A DNA stretch of 64,000 bases from Variovorax sp. PBS-H4 (GCF_901827205.1 NZ_LR594675.1:3968001-4032000), one strand, 5' to 3'. Shown: positions 8,978-18,214, numbered from the stretch's first letter. Numbers and translations are program-made. Notes: generated by a model not told the origin, from the letters alone.

Positions 8978-9310
8978 ATGGCCAGCGAACTCATCAAACA
9001 CATCTCCGATTCTTCTTTCGAGGCTGACGTCCTCAAGTCCGGCAAGCCTGTGCTCGTGGACTACTGGGCCGAATGGTGCGGTCCCTGCAAGATGATCGCC
9101 CCCATCCTGGACGAAGTCTCCAGCACCTACGAAGGCAAGCTGCAGGTTGCCAAGATGAACGTCGACGAGAACCGCGACATCCCTGCCAAGTTCGGCATTC
9201 GGGGTATCCCGACCTTGATGCTCTTCAAGGACGGCCAGTTGGCGGCAACCAAGGTCGGCGCGATGAGCAAGGCCCAGCTCACCGCCTTCATTGATCAGCA
9301 ACTCGCCTGA
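8978..9310 (+). CDS. trxA: Thioredoxin 1
   Basis: A complete 110-residue thioredoxin with the active site WCGPC at residues 33-37 (Cys34/Cys37), the cis-proline segment GIRGIPTLMLFK, and VDYWAEW before the active site. It reduces protein disulfides in the cytoplasm and is itself reduced by thioredoxin reductase. The start at 8978 is set by the strong Shine-Dalgarno AGAAGGAG at 8963-8970; an in-frame start at 8870 would add a tail foreign to the family. The length fits the family (about 108). It lies just upstream of rho, an arrangement common in proteobacteria, with a hairpin terminator between them. Confidence 0.97.
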   Translation: MASELIKHISDSSFEADVLKSGKPVLVDYWAEWCGPCKMIAPILDEVSSTYEGKLQVAKMNVDENRDIPAKFGIRGIPTLMLFKDGQLAATKVGAMSKAQLTAFIDQQLA

Positions 9311-9321
9311 GTGTTCCCGCG

Positions 9322-9363
9322 GGGCTGCCGGCGCGCAAGGCGCTGGCAGCCCTTGTCGTTTTT
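9322..9363 (+). terminator. Intrinsic terminator after trxA
   Basis: GGGCTGCCGGCGC pairs with GCGCTGGCAGCCC (13 bp with one G-U pair) around a short loop. It is followed by TTGTCGTTTTT and starts 11 bases after the trxA stop. Confidence 0.75.
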
Positions 9364-9500
9364 CCTGTCATAATCTTTGCAGTTCACCGGCCCTTCTTTC
9401 TGGCAGCCGGTTCGAGTTCCCCGGTTTGTGAGGCCTCCTCGCCTCTCCTCAAACCTCCCCCCTGGTTCTTTCCGAGAGTTTCCCCGCGAGGGGTCGTTCC

Positions 9501-10766
9501 ATGCACTTAAACGAACTCAAGGCACTTCACGTGTCTGAAGTCTTCAAGCAGGCTGAAGCCCTGGAGATCGAGAACACCGGCCGCATGCGCAAGCAGGAGC
9601 TGATGTTTGCGATCATCAAGAAGCGGGCGAAGGCCGGCGAACAGGTCTTCGCCGACGGTGTGCTCGAGATCCTGCCGGATGGCTTCGGCTTCCTGCGCAG
9701 CCCGGACACCAGCTTCACTGCCAGCACCGACGACATCTACATCAGTCCCAGCCAGGTGCGGCGCTTCAACCTGCACACCGGCGACCTGATCGAGGGCGAG
9801 GTGCGCATTCCCAAGGACGGCGAGCGCTACTTTGCGCTGACCAAGCTGGACAAGGTCAACGGCGGCGCACCCGAGGCGAACAAGCACAAGGTGATGTTCG
9901 AGAACCTCACGCCGCTGTTCCCCAAGGAGCTGATGCGCCTGGAGCGCGACAACTTCAAGGGCGAAGAGAACATCACCGGCCGCATCATCGACATCATCGC
10001 CCCCATCGGCAAAGGGCAGCGCGCGCTGCTCGTGGCGCCGCCCAAGAGCGGCAAGACCGTGATGATGCAGCACATTGCGCACGCGATCAGTGCCAACTAC
10101 CCCGAGGTCCACATGATGGTGCTGCTCGTCGACGAGCGGCCCGAGGAAGTGACCGAGATGCAGCGCACGGTGAAGGGCGAGGTCATCGCCTCGACCTTCG
10201 ACGAACCGGCTGCACGCCACGTCCACGTGGCCGAGATGGTGATCGAGCGCGCCAAGCGCCTGGTCGAACTCAAGAAGGACGTGGTGATCCTGCTGGACTC
10301 GATCACCCGGCTGGCCCGCGCCTACAACAACGTCGTGCCCTCCTCGGGCAAGGTGCTGACGGGCGGTGTGGATTCCAACGCATTGCAGCGTCCCAAGCGC
10401 TTTCTGGGCGCGGCGCGCAACGTGGAAGAAGGCGGCTCGCTGACGATCATCGGCACCGCGCTGATCGACACCGGCAGCCGCATGGACGAAGTGATCTTCG
10501 AGGAGTTCAAGGGCACGGGCAATTCCGAGATCCACCTGGATCGCCGCCTCTACGAGAAGCGCGTGTTCCCCTCGCTCCAGCTCAACCGCAGCGGCACCCG
10601 GCGCGAAGAATTGCTGCTGCCGCCCGAGATCCTGCAGAAGACCCGCATCCTGCGCCAGCTCATGTACAACATGGACGAGATCGAGGCAATGGAGCTCATG
10701 CTGAAGAACATGAGGGCCACCAAGACCAATGTCGAGTTCTTCGACATGATGCGCAGAGGCGGATAA
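9501..10766 (+). CDS. rho: Transcription termination factor Rho
   Basis: A 421-residue hexameric RNA-dependent ATPase that ends transcription at Rho sites. The N-terminal helical bundle (MHLNELKALHVSEVFKQAE) is followed by the cold-shock-like RNA-binding fold with GVLEILPDGFGFLRS, then the ATPase with Walker A PPKSGKT near residue 181, VDERPEEVTEM, Walker B VVILLDSITRLARAYN, and the Q/R-loop region GGSLTIIGTALIDTGSRMDEV. Length and all motifs match the family. The leader of about 135 bases after the trxA terminator is long enough for the autogenous attenuation known for rho, but I could not identify the sites. It is convergent with the oxidoreductase gene, with a 16-bp gap. Confidence 0.98.
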   Translation: MHLNELKALHVSEVFKQAEALEIENTGRMRKQELMFAIIKKRAKAGEQVFADGVLEILPDGFGFLRSPDTSFTASTDDIYISPSQVRRFNLHTGDLIEGEVRIPKDGERYFALTKLDKVNGGAPEANKHKVMFENLTPLFPKELMRLERDNFKGEENITGRIIDIIAPIGKGQRALLVAPPKSGKTVMMQHIAHAISANYPEVHMMVLLVDERPEEVTEMQRTVKGEVIASTFDEPAARHVHVAEMVIERAKRLVELKKDVVILLDSITRLARAYNNVVPSSGKVLTGGVDSNALQRPKRFLGAARNVEEGGSLTIIGTALIDTGSRMDEVIFEEFKGTGNSEIHLDRRLYEKRVFPSLQLNRSGTRREELLLPPEILQKTRILRQLMYNMDEIEAMELMLKNMRATKTNVEFFDMMRRGG

Positions 10767-10782
10767 AGCGCGCTCGGAGACA

Positions 10783-11844
10783 TCAACGCGCCGCGAGGGC
10801 GTGGCCGTCGGCGGCGCTTTGGCGGCCGAGGTCCAGGAGTTCCATGAGTTCGACCGCCTGCTCGGGTGGAACGGGGTTCTCGCTCTTGCCGAGGATCGCG
10901 TCGCGCACCGCAGCGTAGTAAGCCATGTAGTTGCCGGCCAGCGTTGGCACCGCCCTCCGCTTCAGTTGGCCGTCGTCCGATGGCAAGGTCAGCTCGCCAT
11001 CCACATCGTCGGCACCCCAGCCTTCCCCACCCGGCTTTCCACCCCCACGCAGGGCGTCCTCCTGTGGATCGACCCCGCGCTTGACGTAGCTGCCGCGCGT
11101 GCCGTGCACGATGTAGCGAGGAGCGGCATGGGCCGCCAGCGTGGTCGCGTGCAGCACCACGCGCAATGGCGCATGCGAGCCGCTCTCGTAACGCAGCACG
11201 GCATGAAAGTAGTCCTCGACGAGCGCCCCGTCGCGCAGGCAGGCCGTGTCGAGCTGCAGCGTGTCAGGCCGCCCGAAAAGCTGCACAGCCTGGTCTAACA
11301 GGTGCGAACCCAGGTCCACCCAGAGACCGGCCCCCGGCACCGGCTGCTCGCGCCAGCGCTCGCGCACCTGGGGACGAAAGCGATCGAAGTGCGATTCAAA
11401 ATAGACCGGCCGGCCGAGTTCGCCGCCAGCGAGCACGGCCTTCAGCGTCAGAAAATCCGAGTCGAAGCGACGGTTTTGGTAGACGGAGAGCAGCCGGCCC
11501 CGCCGCTGCGCCAGCGCCGCGAGTTCCCGCGCCTCGGCTGCATCGACCGTGAAAGGCTTGTCGACCACCACGTGCTTGCCGGCGGCCAGCGCGGCCTTGG
11601 CCACCGAATGGTGCTGCGCATTGGGCGTCGCCACCACGACGAGATCGATGTCGGAACGCCCCAGCAGCGCCGCCACGTCGGGCACCACGTCGACCTCGGG
11701 CCATTCCTCATGGACCTTGTGCGGCCGCGAACTGGCCACGGCCGCCAGTTGAAGGCCCGGCACCGCCGAGAGCACGGGCGCGTGAAAAGTCTGGCCAGCG
11801 AAACCGAAGCCGACCAGGCCGGCGCGCAAGGAGCTTGAGTTCAT
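10783..11844 (-). CDS. Gfo/Idh/MocA family NAD(P)-dependent oxidoreductase
   Basis: About 353 residues. The N-terminal Rossmann fold has AGLVGFGFAGQTFHAPVL, then VVVATPNAQHHSVAKAAL and the hallmark dyad region GKHVVVDKPFTVDAAEA (the EKP-like motif is DKP here). The C-terminal dehydrogenase domain has ESHFDRFRPQ and GAGLWVDLGSHLLDQ, where the family's catalytic GxxxDxGxH lies. It resembles the YdgJ-type branch, so sugar or cyclitol oxidation is plausible but the substrate is unknown. The ATG at 11844 is preferred to one nine codons upstream because it places the Rossmann strand at the usual distance. It is divergent from the L31 gene. Confidence 0.9.
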   Translation of the reverse strand: MNSSSLRAGLVGFGFAGQTFHAPVLSAVPGLQLAAVASSRPHKVHEEWPEVDVVPDVAALLGRSDIDLVVVATPNAQHHSVAKAALAAGKHVVVDKPFTVDAAEARELAALAQRRGRLLSVYQNRRFDSDFLTLKAVLAGGELGRPVYFESHFDRFRPQVRERWREQPVPGAGLWVDLGSHLLDQAVQLFGRPDTLQLDTACLRDGALVEDYFHAVLRYESGSHAPLRVVLHATTLAAHAAPRYIVHGTRGSYVKRGVDPQEDALRGGGKPGGEGWGADDVDGELTLPSDDGQLKRRAVPTLAGNYMAYYAAVRDAILGKSENPVPPEQAVELMELLDLGRQSAADGHALAAR

Positions 11845-12004
11845 GGCTGGAAATGGGTGGGGTAGTGCCAAAATCGACCAGTATGCGATAATCGAGGGCT
11901 CCGCGAAAAGTGCAGCCCGGCGCCGTGCCGGCGGAACGCATCTTCAGACAGTCTTTCGGAAGCGTTCGAACTTGTGGCTCTCGCAACGACCAAAGGAAAA
12001 AATC

Positions 12005-12274
12005 ATGGCTAAAGAAGGCATTCACCCGAACTACCGCGAGGTCCTGTTCGTCGACCTGTCGAACGGCTTCAAGTTCGTCACTCGTTCCTGCGTGAACACC
12101 AAGGAAATGGGCAAGACCGAAGACGGCCGCGAGCTGCCGCTCTTCAAGCTCGACACCTCGAGCGAGTCGCATCCGTTCTACACCGGGACCCAGAAGTCGG
12201 TGGACAACATGGGCGGCCGTGTCGAGAAGTTCCGCAACCGTTTCGGCAAGACCGGCGCTGCTGCCTCCAAGTAA
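12005..12274 (+). CDS. rpmE2: 50S ribosomal protein L31 type B
   Basis: An 89-residue ribosomal protein beginning MAKEGIHPNYREVLFVD, with FVTRSCVNTKE, FKLDTSSESHPFYTGTQKS and GGRVEKFRNRFG. It has one cysteine only, so it lacks the four-cysteine zinc site of type-A L31. In bacteria that carry both, the zinc-free form replaces the zinc form under zinc limitation; whether this genome has a type-A copy cannot be seen here. AAAGGA about 8 bases before the ATG fits as ribosome-binding site. A strong terminator follows, so it is probably monocistronic. Confidence 0.96.
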   Translation: MAKEGIHPNYREVLFVDLSNGFKFVTRSCVNTKEMGKTEDGRELPLFKLDTSSESHPFYTGTQKSVDNMGGRVEKFRNRFGKTGAAASK

Positions 12275-12294
12275 GGCAGGCGCTTCCGAATCGA

Positions 12295-12328
12295 GGGCAG
12301 CCCGGTTTACCGCGCTGCCCTTTTTTCT
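12295..12328 (+). terminator. Intrinsic terminator after L31
   Basis: GGGCAGC and GCTGCCC form a stem around a loop of about 12 bases, followed by TTTTTTCTTTT. It starts about 20 bases beyond the rpmE2 stop. Confidence 0.85.
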
Positions 12329-12361
12329 TTTGTCTTTCCCCCTCTCCAGACGCTCTTTCCG

Positions 12362-14092
12362 TTGAACCAACCGACGCCAGCAATCGTTGCCCAGAGTGCC
12401 GTGCGCCGGCTGCCGCGCATCGCCCTCATCCTGCTGTGCGCGGCCTACCTGATGCCTGGCCTGGTCGGGCGCGGTCCGTGGAAAAGCGCGGACATCATCT
12501 CTTTCGGCTACATGGCCGAGCTGGCGCGCAGCACCGAAGGCCTGGCGCGCTGGCTCGACCCGATGCTGCTCGGCCTCAGGCCCGAGACGCCGGCCCTCAT
12601 TCCCTACTGGATCGGTGCCTGGGCGATCAAGCTGGCGCCGGCGTGGGTGCATCCCGATCTCGCGGTCCGCATCGCCTTCGCGCTGCTGCTTTGGGGCAGC
12701 TTCATGGCCACCTGGTACGCGGTGTACTACCTGGCGCGCACCCCGCAAGCGCAGCCGGTGGCCTTCGCATTCGGCGGCGAGGCCCGGCCCACCGACTACG
12801 CCCGCGCCATTGCCGATGGCGCGCTGCTGGCATTGATCGCCTGCCTGGGCCTGGCCCAGCTCGGGCATGAGACCACGCCGGCGCTGGCTCAGCTCTTCTT
12901 CACTTCGCAGCTGTTCTACGGCGTGGTCGCGCTTCCCTACCACCGCATCGGCCCGATCGCTGCCCTGGTGGTCGGCGCGGTCGGCATGACGCTGAGCGGA
13001 GGCCCAACCGTAGGATTGGCGCTGGGCATCGGCTGCGTGGTCTTCCTCAGCCTGGACCGCCGGCGCGGCGCCAAAGAGCAGACCTCCGGCGACGAGCCCA
13101 ACTATTCCGCGGGCGCCATCGCCACCATCTTCGGCGCCACGCTGCTCGCGGGGCTCCTGGCCGCCTGGCTCGGCCTGTTGCAGTGGAAGATCGAGCTGCC
13201 CGGCACCCAGCCGGGCACCCGCGTCTGGAGCGAGGTGCGCGGCCAAGCCAAGCTGCTGCTGTGGTTTACCTGGCCGGCCTGGCCCCTTGCGGTGTGGACC
13301 CTGTGGCGTTGGCGCCGGCAGCTCACGGCGCGTCATGTCGCGCTGCCGCTGTGGTTCGCCCTGATGCCGCTGGCCGCCACTTGGACCACCAGTTTTTCCG
13401 AGCGCTCGCTGTTGCTCGCCCTTCCGGCCTTCGCAACCTTGGCGGCCTTCGCCCTGCCGACCTTCCGGCGCAGCGTCGCAGCACTGATCGACTGGTTCAC
13501 GCTGCTCTTCTTCAGCGTGTGGGCGATCGTCTTCTGGGTGATCTGGGTCGCGATGCAGACCGGTTTTCCTGCGAAGACCGCCGCCAACGTGGCGAAGCTG
13601 GCGCCCGGCTTCGTGCCGCACTTCTCCGCCACCGCCCTGGTGTTCGCCATCGCTGCCACGCTGGCCTGGGCCTGGCTGGTGCGCTGGCGAACGGGCCGGC
13701 AGCGTGCTGCACTGTGGAAGACGCTGGTCCTGCCGGCCGGGGGCGCGGCCCTCTGCTGGATGCTGGTGATGACACTCTGGTTGCCGGTGCTCGACTATGC
13801 CCGCAGCTACGCACCGCAGGTGCGCGCCATCTCCGAACAGGTCGGCCAGCCGAGCTGCATGTCCGAGCTGGCCCTGGGCCGGGCTCACATTGCCGCTCTG
13901 CGCCACCACGGGCAGTTCAACCTGCAGCCGCTGCTGGGCGGTCCTGGCTGCCCCTGGCTGATCGTGAGCCCTGAAGCCATCGAGCGGCTGCACACACTGG
14001 TCAACCTCGAAGGCTGGCGCCTCATCGGCACGCTGCGCCGGCCTACCAGTCCCAGCGACGATCTGCTGCTCTACCAAAGAACCACGCCTTGA
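12362..14092 (+). CDS. Polytopic membrane protein, ArnT/GT39-like glycosyltransferase
   Basis: A 576-residue protein with about 10-12 hydrophobic segments and a C-terminal soluble part. After the first membrane segment (IALILLCAAYLMPGL) comes a loop with GRGPWKSADIISFGYMAEL, whose acidic residue is where GT-C family transferases (ArnT, PMT) place their catalytic aspartate. The C-terminal domain (PQVRAISEQVGQPSCMSELA) resembles the periplasmic domain of ArnT-like proteins. It may transfer a sugar from a polyprenyl-phosphate carrier to an outer-surface acceptor; the acceptor is unknown. The start is a TTG at 12362. The stop overlaps the start of the MATE gene by four bases, so the two are translationally coupled. 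Confidence 0.65.
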   Translation: MNQPTPAIVAQSAVRRLPRIALILLCAAYLMPGLVGRGPWKSADIISFGYMAELARSTEGLARWLDPMLLGLRPETPALIPYWIGAWAIKLAPAWVHPDLAVRIAFALLLWGSFMATWYAVYYLARTPQAQPVAFAFGGEARPTDYARAIADGALLALIACLGLAQLGHETTPALAQLFFTSQLFYGVVALPYHRIGPIAALVVGAVGMTLSGGPTVGLALGIGCVVFLSLDRRRGAKEQTSGDEPNYSAGAIATIFGATLLAGLLAAWLGLLQWKIELPGTQPGTRVWSEVRGQAKLLLWFTWPAWPLAVWTLWRWRRQLTARHVALPLWFALMPLAATWTTSFSERSLLLALPAFATLAAFALPTFRRSVAALIDWFTLLFFSVWAIVFWVIWVAMQTGFPAKTAANVAKLAPGFVPHFSATALVFAIAATLAWAWLVRWRTGRQRAALWKTLVLPAGGAALCWMLVMTLWLPVLDYARSYAPQVRAISEQVGQPSCMSELALGRAHIAALRHHGQFNLQPLLGGPGCPWLIVSPEAIERLHTLVNLEGWRLIGTLRRPTSPSDDLLLYQRTTP

Positions 14093-15429
14093 GCAGCGAA
14101 CGGCGAGTCATTGCGCGCCACGCTGCAACAGTTCTGGCCGGCCAAATGGCCGTGATGGCCTTCGGCGTCACCGACACCATCGTCGCCGGCCGCTATGCCG
14201 AAGGCGCGCTGGCAGCGCTTTCGGTGGGCTCGGCCGTCTTCGTCAGCGTCTACGTCTCGCTGCTCGGGGTGCTGCAGGCATTGCTGCCGGTCTGGGCCGA
14301 ACTGCATGGCGCCCAGCGCACGGCAGAAGTCGGCCGCTCCGTGCGCCAGTCGCTCTACCTGTGCGCCTTTGCGATCGCTGTGGGCATGACGATCCTGCTG
14401 TTCCCCGCGCCACTGCTGCGCTGGGCCGAGGTGCCACAAACCATGCGCGCCGACGTGGAAGCCTATCTGCAGGTGCTGGCCTTCGCGCTGGCACCAGCGC
14501 TGTTGTTTCGCGTGTTCAGCACGCTCAACCAGAGCCTGGGCCAGCCCCAGCTGGTGACCTGGCTGCAGCTGGCCTCGCTGGTGCCGAAGCTGGCCCTGTC
14601 GATCTGGTTCACCTTCGGGGGCGCCGGCCTGCCGGCCATGGGCCTGGTGGGCTGCGGCTGGGCCACGCTGGCAGTCAACTGGACGATGCTCGCCTGCGCG
14701 GCATGGCTGCTGCGCAGCCAGCCCATCTACCGCGACTACCGCATCTGGCGCCGGATCGAGCCGCCCGACTGGCGCCACCTCCGACAGTTCGCCCGGCTGG
14801 GCATTCCGGCCGGGCTTGCCGTTCTGGTGGAGGTCACCTCCTTCACGCTGATGGCGCTCTTCATCGCCCGCCTGGGCACTGTCGCCTCGGCGGCCCACCA
14901 GATTGCATCGAACCTCACGGCGGTCGCCTACATGGTGCCGCTGTCGATCGCCATCGCGACCAGTGCCCGCGTGAGCTTCTGGCTCGGGGCCGGCGATGCG
15001 GCGCTGGCACGGCGCGCCTGTGTCCGCGGATTCCAGCTGGCGCTGTTGGGCGCCCTGCTCTTTGCCACGGCAATGGTCCTGCTTCGCTGGCGCCTGGCCG
15101 CGATCTACTCCGCCAATCCCGCGGTGGTGGCGCTGGGCGCCACACTGCTGCTGGCGACCGCTGCCTACCACCTGGCCGACGCCGTGCAGACACTGTGTGT
15201 CTTCGTGCTGCGCTGCTATCGCGTCACGGTGGTGCCGCTGGTGCTGTACTGCACGCTGCTCTGGGGCGTCGGCCTGGGCGGCAGCTACCTGCTGGCCTAC
15301 CGCGGCGTCGGCCCCTGGCCAGCGATGCAGTCGCCGATAGCCTTCTGGCTCATGAGTGCACTGGCCCTGGCCCTGGTCGCGGCGCTGCTGCTGGGACTGC
15401 TGTGGTCGACGCTCACGCGGCGGCGCTGA
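14089..15429 (+). CDS. MATE family multidrug/cation efflux transporter
   Basis: A 446-residue inner-membrane protein with 12 hydrophobic segments in two homologous halves. The N-terminal half has the typical LAGQMAVMAFGVTDTIVAGRY and ALAALSVGSAVFVSVYVSLLGV, and the second half repeats the pattern with FARLGIPAGLAVLVEVTSFTLMALF and ARLGTVASAAHQIASNL. MATE pumps export cationic drugs in exchange for Na+ or H+. It begins at a TTG overlapping the stop of the upstream membrane protein. Its 3' end overlaps the oppositely oriented phoR by 17 bp, with no room for a terminator between them. Confidence 0.92.
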   Translation: MSSERRVIARHAATVLAGQMAVMAFGVTDTIVAGRYAEGALAALSVGSAVFVSVYVSLLGVLQALLPVWAELHGAQRTAEVGRSVRQSLYLCAFAIAVGMTILLFPAPLLRWAEVPQTMRADVEAYLQVLAFALAPALLFRVFSTLNQSLGQPQLVTWLQLASLVPKLALSIWFTFGGAGLPAMGLVGCGWATLAVNWTMLACAAWLLRSQPIYRDYRIWRRIEPPDWRHLRQFARLGIPAGLAVLVEVTSFTLMALFIARLGTVASAAHQIASNLTAVAYMVPLSIAIATSARVSFWLGAGDAALARRACVRGFQLALLGALLFATAMVLLRWRLAAIYSANPAVVALGATLLLATAAYHLADAVQTLCVFVLRCYRVTVVPLVLYCTLLWGVGLGGSYLLAYRGVGPWPAMQSPIAFWLMSALALALVAALLLGLLWSTLTRRR

Positions 15430-16753
15430 GGACAGCAGCCTGCCGCAGGCGCGTGACCGGGAACAGCAGCACGAAGCGCGAGCCTTTGCCGACCACGCTC
15501 TCGATGCGCAGCTCGGCGCCGTGGCGCTGCGCCACGTGCTTCACGATCGCCAGCCCCAAGCCGGTACCGCCGGTCTCCCGCGATCGGCTTCGATCGATGC
15601 GGTAAAAGCGCTCGGTGAGGCGCGGGACATGTTCCGCCGCGATGCCCGGGCCGCTGTCGCGCACCGCATACTCGCCGCGGCCATCGGGCAGGATCCGCCA
15701 AGTCACCGCGACCTCACCGCCTCCAGGCGTGTAGCGGATGGCATTGCTCACCAGATTGGACATCGCGCTTTGCAGCTCGGTGGGCGCGCCGGCGATTTCG
15801 GAATCGGCTTCCAGCACGAAGCTCAGCTTGTGCCCCTGCAAGCTCAGCCGGTTCGACAGGCCTCGGCCTTCGTCCTCGCACTGTGCCAACAGCGCCCGCA
15901 CCCGGGTCCAGCGGTTGGCGGGCGGCGCGGCACTGCCTTCCAGGCGCGACAGAGTGAGCAGATCGTTGACCAGCGTCTCCATGCGGTGCGCCTGCTGGCC
16001 CATGAGGCCCAGGTAGCGGGCCCGTTCCTCAGCGTCCAGCGGCAGGTTCTGCAAGGTCTCGACGAAGCCGGCGAGCACCGTGAGCGGAGTGCGAATCTCG
16101 TGCGAGACATTGGCGACGAAGTCACGCCGCATCGCCTCGGCTTGCTCCAGGGAGGTGATGTCGCGCGTCAGCAGCATGCGGCGGTTGCCAGCGTACGGGT
16201 GCACCTGCACCGACAGCCGCACCGGATGGGCCCGCTGGCCGTGGATCTGGGAGGGCGCGTCGATGACCACGTCGCGGCTGTAGTTCCAAGACGCCAGGTA
16301 GGCCACGAAAGCAGGATCGCGCACCAGGTTCGAGAGATGCTGCAAGAGGTCGCGCTCGGGGTCGATGCCGAACTGGCTGGCCGCGGTCTGGTTGCACCAC
16401 TCGATGCGGCCCTGCTCGTCGAGCAGCACCACGCCATTGGGCGAGGCCTGGATGGCGGCCAGGAATTCCTGCAGCCGGTCCTCGGCCTGCCGGGTCTGCT
16501 GCTCGCGCGCGCGCAGCAGCTTGCGGACGCGCTCGGCGATCTCGCCCCAGACGCCTGCACCCCGGGAGGGCAGGCCACTGCCGTCGTTGCGCAGCACCTT
16601 CAGCAGCTGCTGGGCGCGCCAGGCATCGAGCCCGAACCACAGCACCGCACCCAGCCATGCGCCCAGCCACGCGTAGTGAAGCCCCGCGGATGCCGCCACG
16701 ATGGCGGCGCCGATGACGGAGCCAATCAGAAAAGTTGCGATATGAAACGCCAT
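15413..16753 (-). CDS. phoR: Phosphate regulon sensor histidine kinase PhoR
   Basis: A 446-residue inner-membrane kinase. Two N-terminal membrane segments (FHIATFLIGSVIGAAIVAAS and LHYAWLGAWLGAVLWFGL) are followed by a PAS domain (IQASPNGVVLLDEQGRIEWCN), HisKA with phospho-acceptor His near residue 216 (NVSHEIRTPL), and HATPase with YTPGGGEV, DSGPGIAAEH and TGGTGLGLAIV. It phosphorylates PhoB when phosphate is scarce and dephosphorylates it when the Pst transporter is saturated. The ATG at 16753 gives the standard PhoR N-terminus. It is the last gene of the pst-pho operon, 40 bp after phoB. Confidence 0.96.
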   Translation of the reverse strand: MAFHIATFLIGSVIGAAIVAASAGLHYAWLGAWLGAVLWFGLDAWRAQQLLKVLRNDGSGLPSRGAGVWGEIAERVRKLLRAREQQTRQAEDRLQEFLAAIQASPNGVVLLDEQGRIEWCNQTAASQFGIDPERDLLQHLSNLVRDPAFVAYLASWNYSRDVVIDAPSQIHGQRAHPVRLSVQVHPYAGNRRMLLTRDITSLEQAEAMRRDFVANVSHEIRTPLTVLAGFVETLQNLPLDAEERARYLGLMGQQAHRMETLVNDLLTLSRLEGSAAPPANRWTRVRALLAQCEDEGRGLSNRLSLQGHKLSFVLEADSEIAGAPTELQSAMSNLVSNAIRYTPGGGEVAVTWRILPDGRGEYAVRDSGPGIAAEHVPRLTERFYRIDRSRSRETGGTGLGLAIVKHVAQRHGAELRIESVVGKGSRFVLLFPVTRLRQAAVLSAAA

Positions 16754-16793
16754 GCCCGCCCATTGTGCCGCCGCGTATGCGCCGGCGCGTCCT

Positions 16794-17486
16794 TCACACG
16801 GTGATCTGGGCCGTGAGCCGGTAGCCCGCGCCGCGTACGGTCTCGACCATCGGCGCCGCGGCACCCAGCGACTCGCGCAGGCGCTTGACATGCACGTCGA
16901 CCGTGCGCTCCTCGATGTAGACGTGATCGCCCCACACCTTGTCCAGCAGCTGGGAGCGGCTGTGCACACGTTCGGCGTGCTGCATCAGGTAGCCCAGCAG
17001 CTTGAACTCGGTCGGCCCGACCTTCAGCGGCAAGCCTTGCCAGGTCACCCGGTGGGTCGCCGTGTCGAGGACCAGCTCGCCGATCTCGACGCGCTCGGTC
17101 ACCACCTCGGGCGCGCGGCGACGCAGCACGGCACGGATTCGCGCGAGCATCTCCTGCGTGGAGAAGGGTTTGGTGATGTAGTCGTCCGCCCCGGCATCCA
17201 GCCCGGCGACCTTGTCGGGCTCGTCGCCGCGCGCTGTGAGCATGAGGATCGGCATGCTCTTGGTGCGCGGGTCCTTGCGCCACTGGCGTGCCAATTGCAG
17301 GCCGCTCTGGCCCGGCAGCATCCAGTCGAGCAGAACCATGTCGGGCAGGGCTGCGTCGATCTCGCGCTGAGCCGCCGAACCGTCCTCCGCCCAGATCGGC
17401 TCGAACCCGTTGTGGCGCAGGTTGACGGCAATCAGCTCGGCAATCGAGGATTCGTCTTCGACAATCAGGACTCGGGGTTTCTTCAT
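16794..17486 (-). CDS. phoB: Phosphate regulon response regulator PhoB
   Basis: A 230-residue OmpR-type regulator. The receiver has the acidic pair VEDE at residues 9-12, phospho-acceptor Asp54 (LLDWMLPG), Thr in MLTARGDE and Lys in DDYITKPF. The winged-helix domain ends in RTVDVHVKRLRESLG and VETVRGAGYRL. Phosphorylated PhoB binds 11-bp repeats of the TGTCA type; such repeats are visible before pstS, ppx and ppk here. The start at 17486 gives the standard MKKPRVLIVEDE N-terminus; longer in-frame extensions lack protein character. It lies 16 bp after phoU. Confidence 0.97.
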   Translation of the reverse strand: MKKPRVLIVEDESSIAELIAVNLRHNGFEPIWAEDGSAAQREIDAALPDMVLLDWMLPGQSGLQLARQWRKDPRTKSMPILMLTARGDEPDKVAGLDAGADDYITKPFSTQEMLARIRAVLRRRAPEVVTERVEIGELVLDTATHRVTWQGLPLKVGPTEFKLLGYLMQHAERVHSRSQLLDKVWGDHVYIEERTVDVHVKRLRESLGAAAPMVETVRGAGYRLTAQITV

Positions 17487-17502
17487 CGATGGAATTGAAA
17501 GC

Positions 17503-18204
17503 CTATTGAAGCGCCGATTCGATCTCCTGCATCGAAGTGTGCCGCACGTCGGCGCCCTTGACGATGTAGATGATGAACTCGGCAATGTTCTTCGCATGAT
17601 CGCCGATGCGCTCGATGGCCTTCGCGAGGAAAAGCAGGTCGAGGCTGGCCGAGATGGTGCGCGGGTCTTCCATCATGTAGGTGACCAGCTTGCGCACGAA
17701 GCCGTCGAACTCCTGGTCGATCAGGTCGTCGTCCTTGAGGATCGACAGCGCGGCGGCGGTGTCCAGGCGCGCGAAGGCATCGAGCGCCTTGCGCAGCAGG
17801 CCCGAGGCCAGGTCGGCCGCGACGCGCAGCTCGGTGGAGGGCAGCGCGCGCGCCGAACCGCTCTCGATGATCTTCTTGACCATGCGGGCGATCTTGTTGG
17901 CCTCGTCGCCCACGCGCTCCAGGTTGGCGGTGGTCTTCGAGATGGCGATCAGCAGGCGCAGGTCGCGCGCCGTCGGTTGGCGCCGCGCGATGATCGAGGA
18001 CAGCTCGCGATCGATCTCGATCTCCATCGCGTTGACGCGGATCTCGGTCTCGATCACCCGATTGGCCGCTTCGGTGTCGAACTGCGCCAACGCATACACG
18101 GCCTGGTTGATCTGGGACTCGACCATGCCGCCGAGTTCCATGACGCGCGACGAGACCGCGTTCAGTTCGCTGTCGAACTGGCTGGAGAGGTGTTTCTCGG
18201 TCAT
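17503..18204 (-). CDS. phoU: Phosphate transport regulator PhoU
   Basis: A 233-residue all-helical protein made of two repeated three-helix bundles. It carries the metal-binding motifs of the family: KTTANLERVGDEANKIA in the first repeat and FLAKAIERIGDHAKNIAEFI in the second. PhoU links the Pst transporter to PhoR and keeps the Pho regulon off when phosphate is plentiful. It begins MTEKHLSSQFDSELNAV, the usual N-terminus in proteobacteria. It lies 10 bp after pstB in the same operon. Confidence 0.97.
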   Translation of the reverse strand: MTEKHLSSQFDSELNAVSSRVMELGGMVESQINQAVYALAQFDTEAANRVIETEIRVNAMEIEIDRELSSIIARRQPTARDLRLLIAISKTTANLERVGDEANKIARMVKKIIESGSARALPSTELRVAADLASGLLRKALDAFARLDTAAALSILKDDDLIDQEFDGFVRKLVTYMMEDPRTISASLDLLFLAKAIERIGDHAKNIAEFIIYIVKGADVRHTSMQEIESALQ

Positions 18205-18214
18205 GACGCTCCTT

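Noticed and set aside
11708..14077. A 789-codon minus-strand frame over L31 and the glycosyltransferase-like gene
   Set aside because: It covers rpmE2 and a convincing membrane protein on the other strand; the product is Gln/Arg-rich without motifs.
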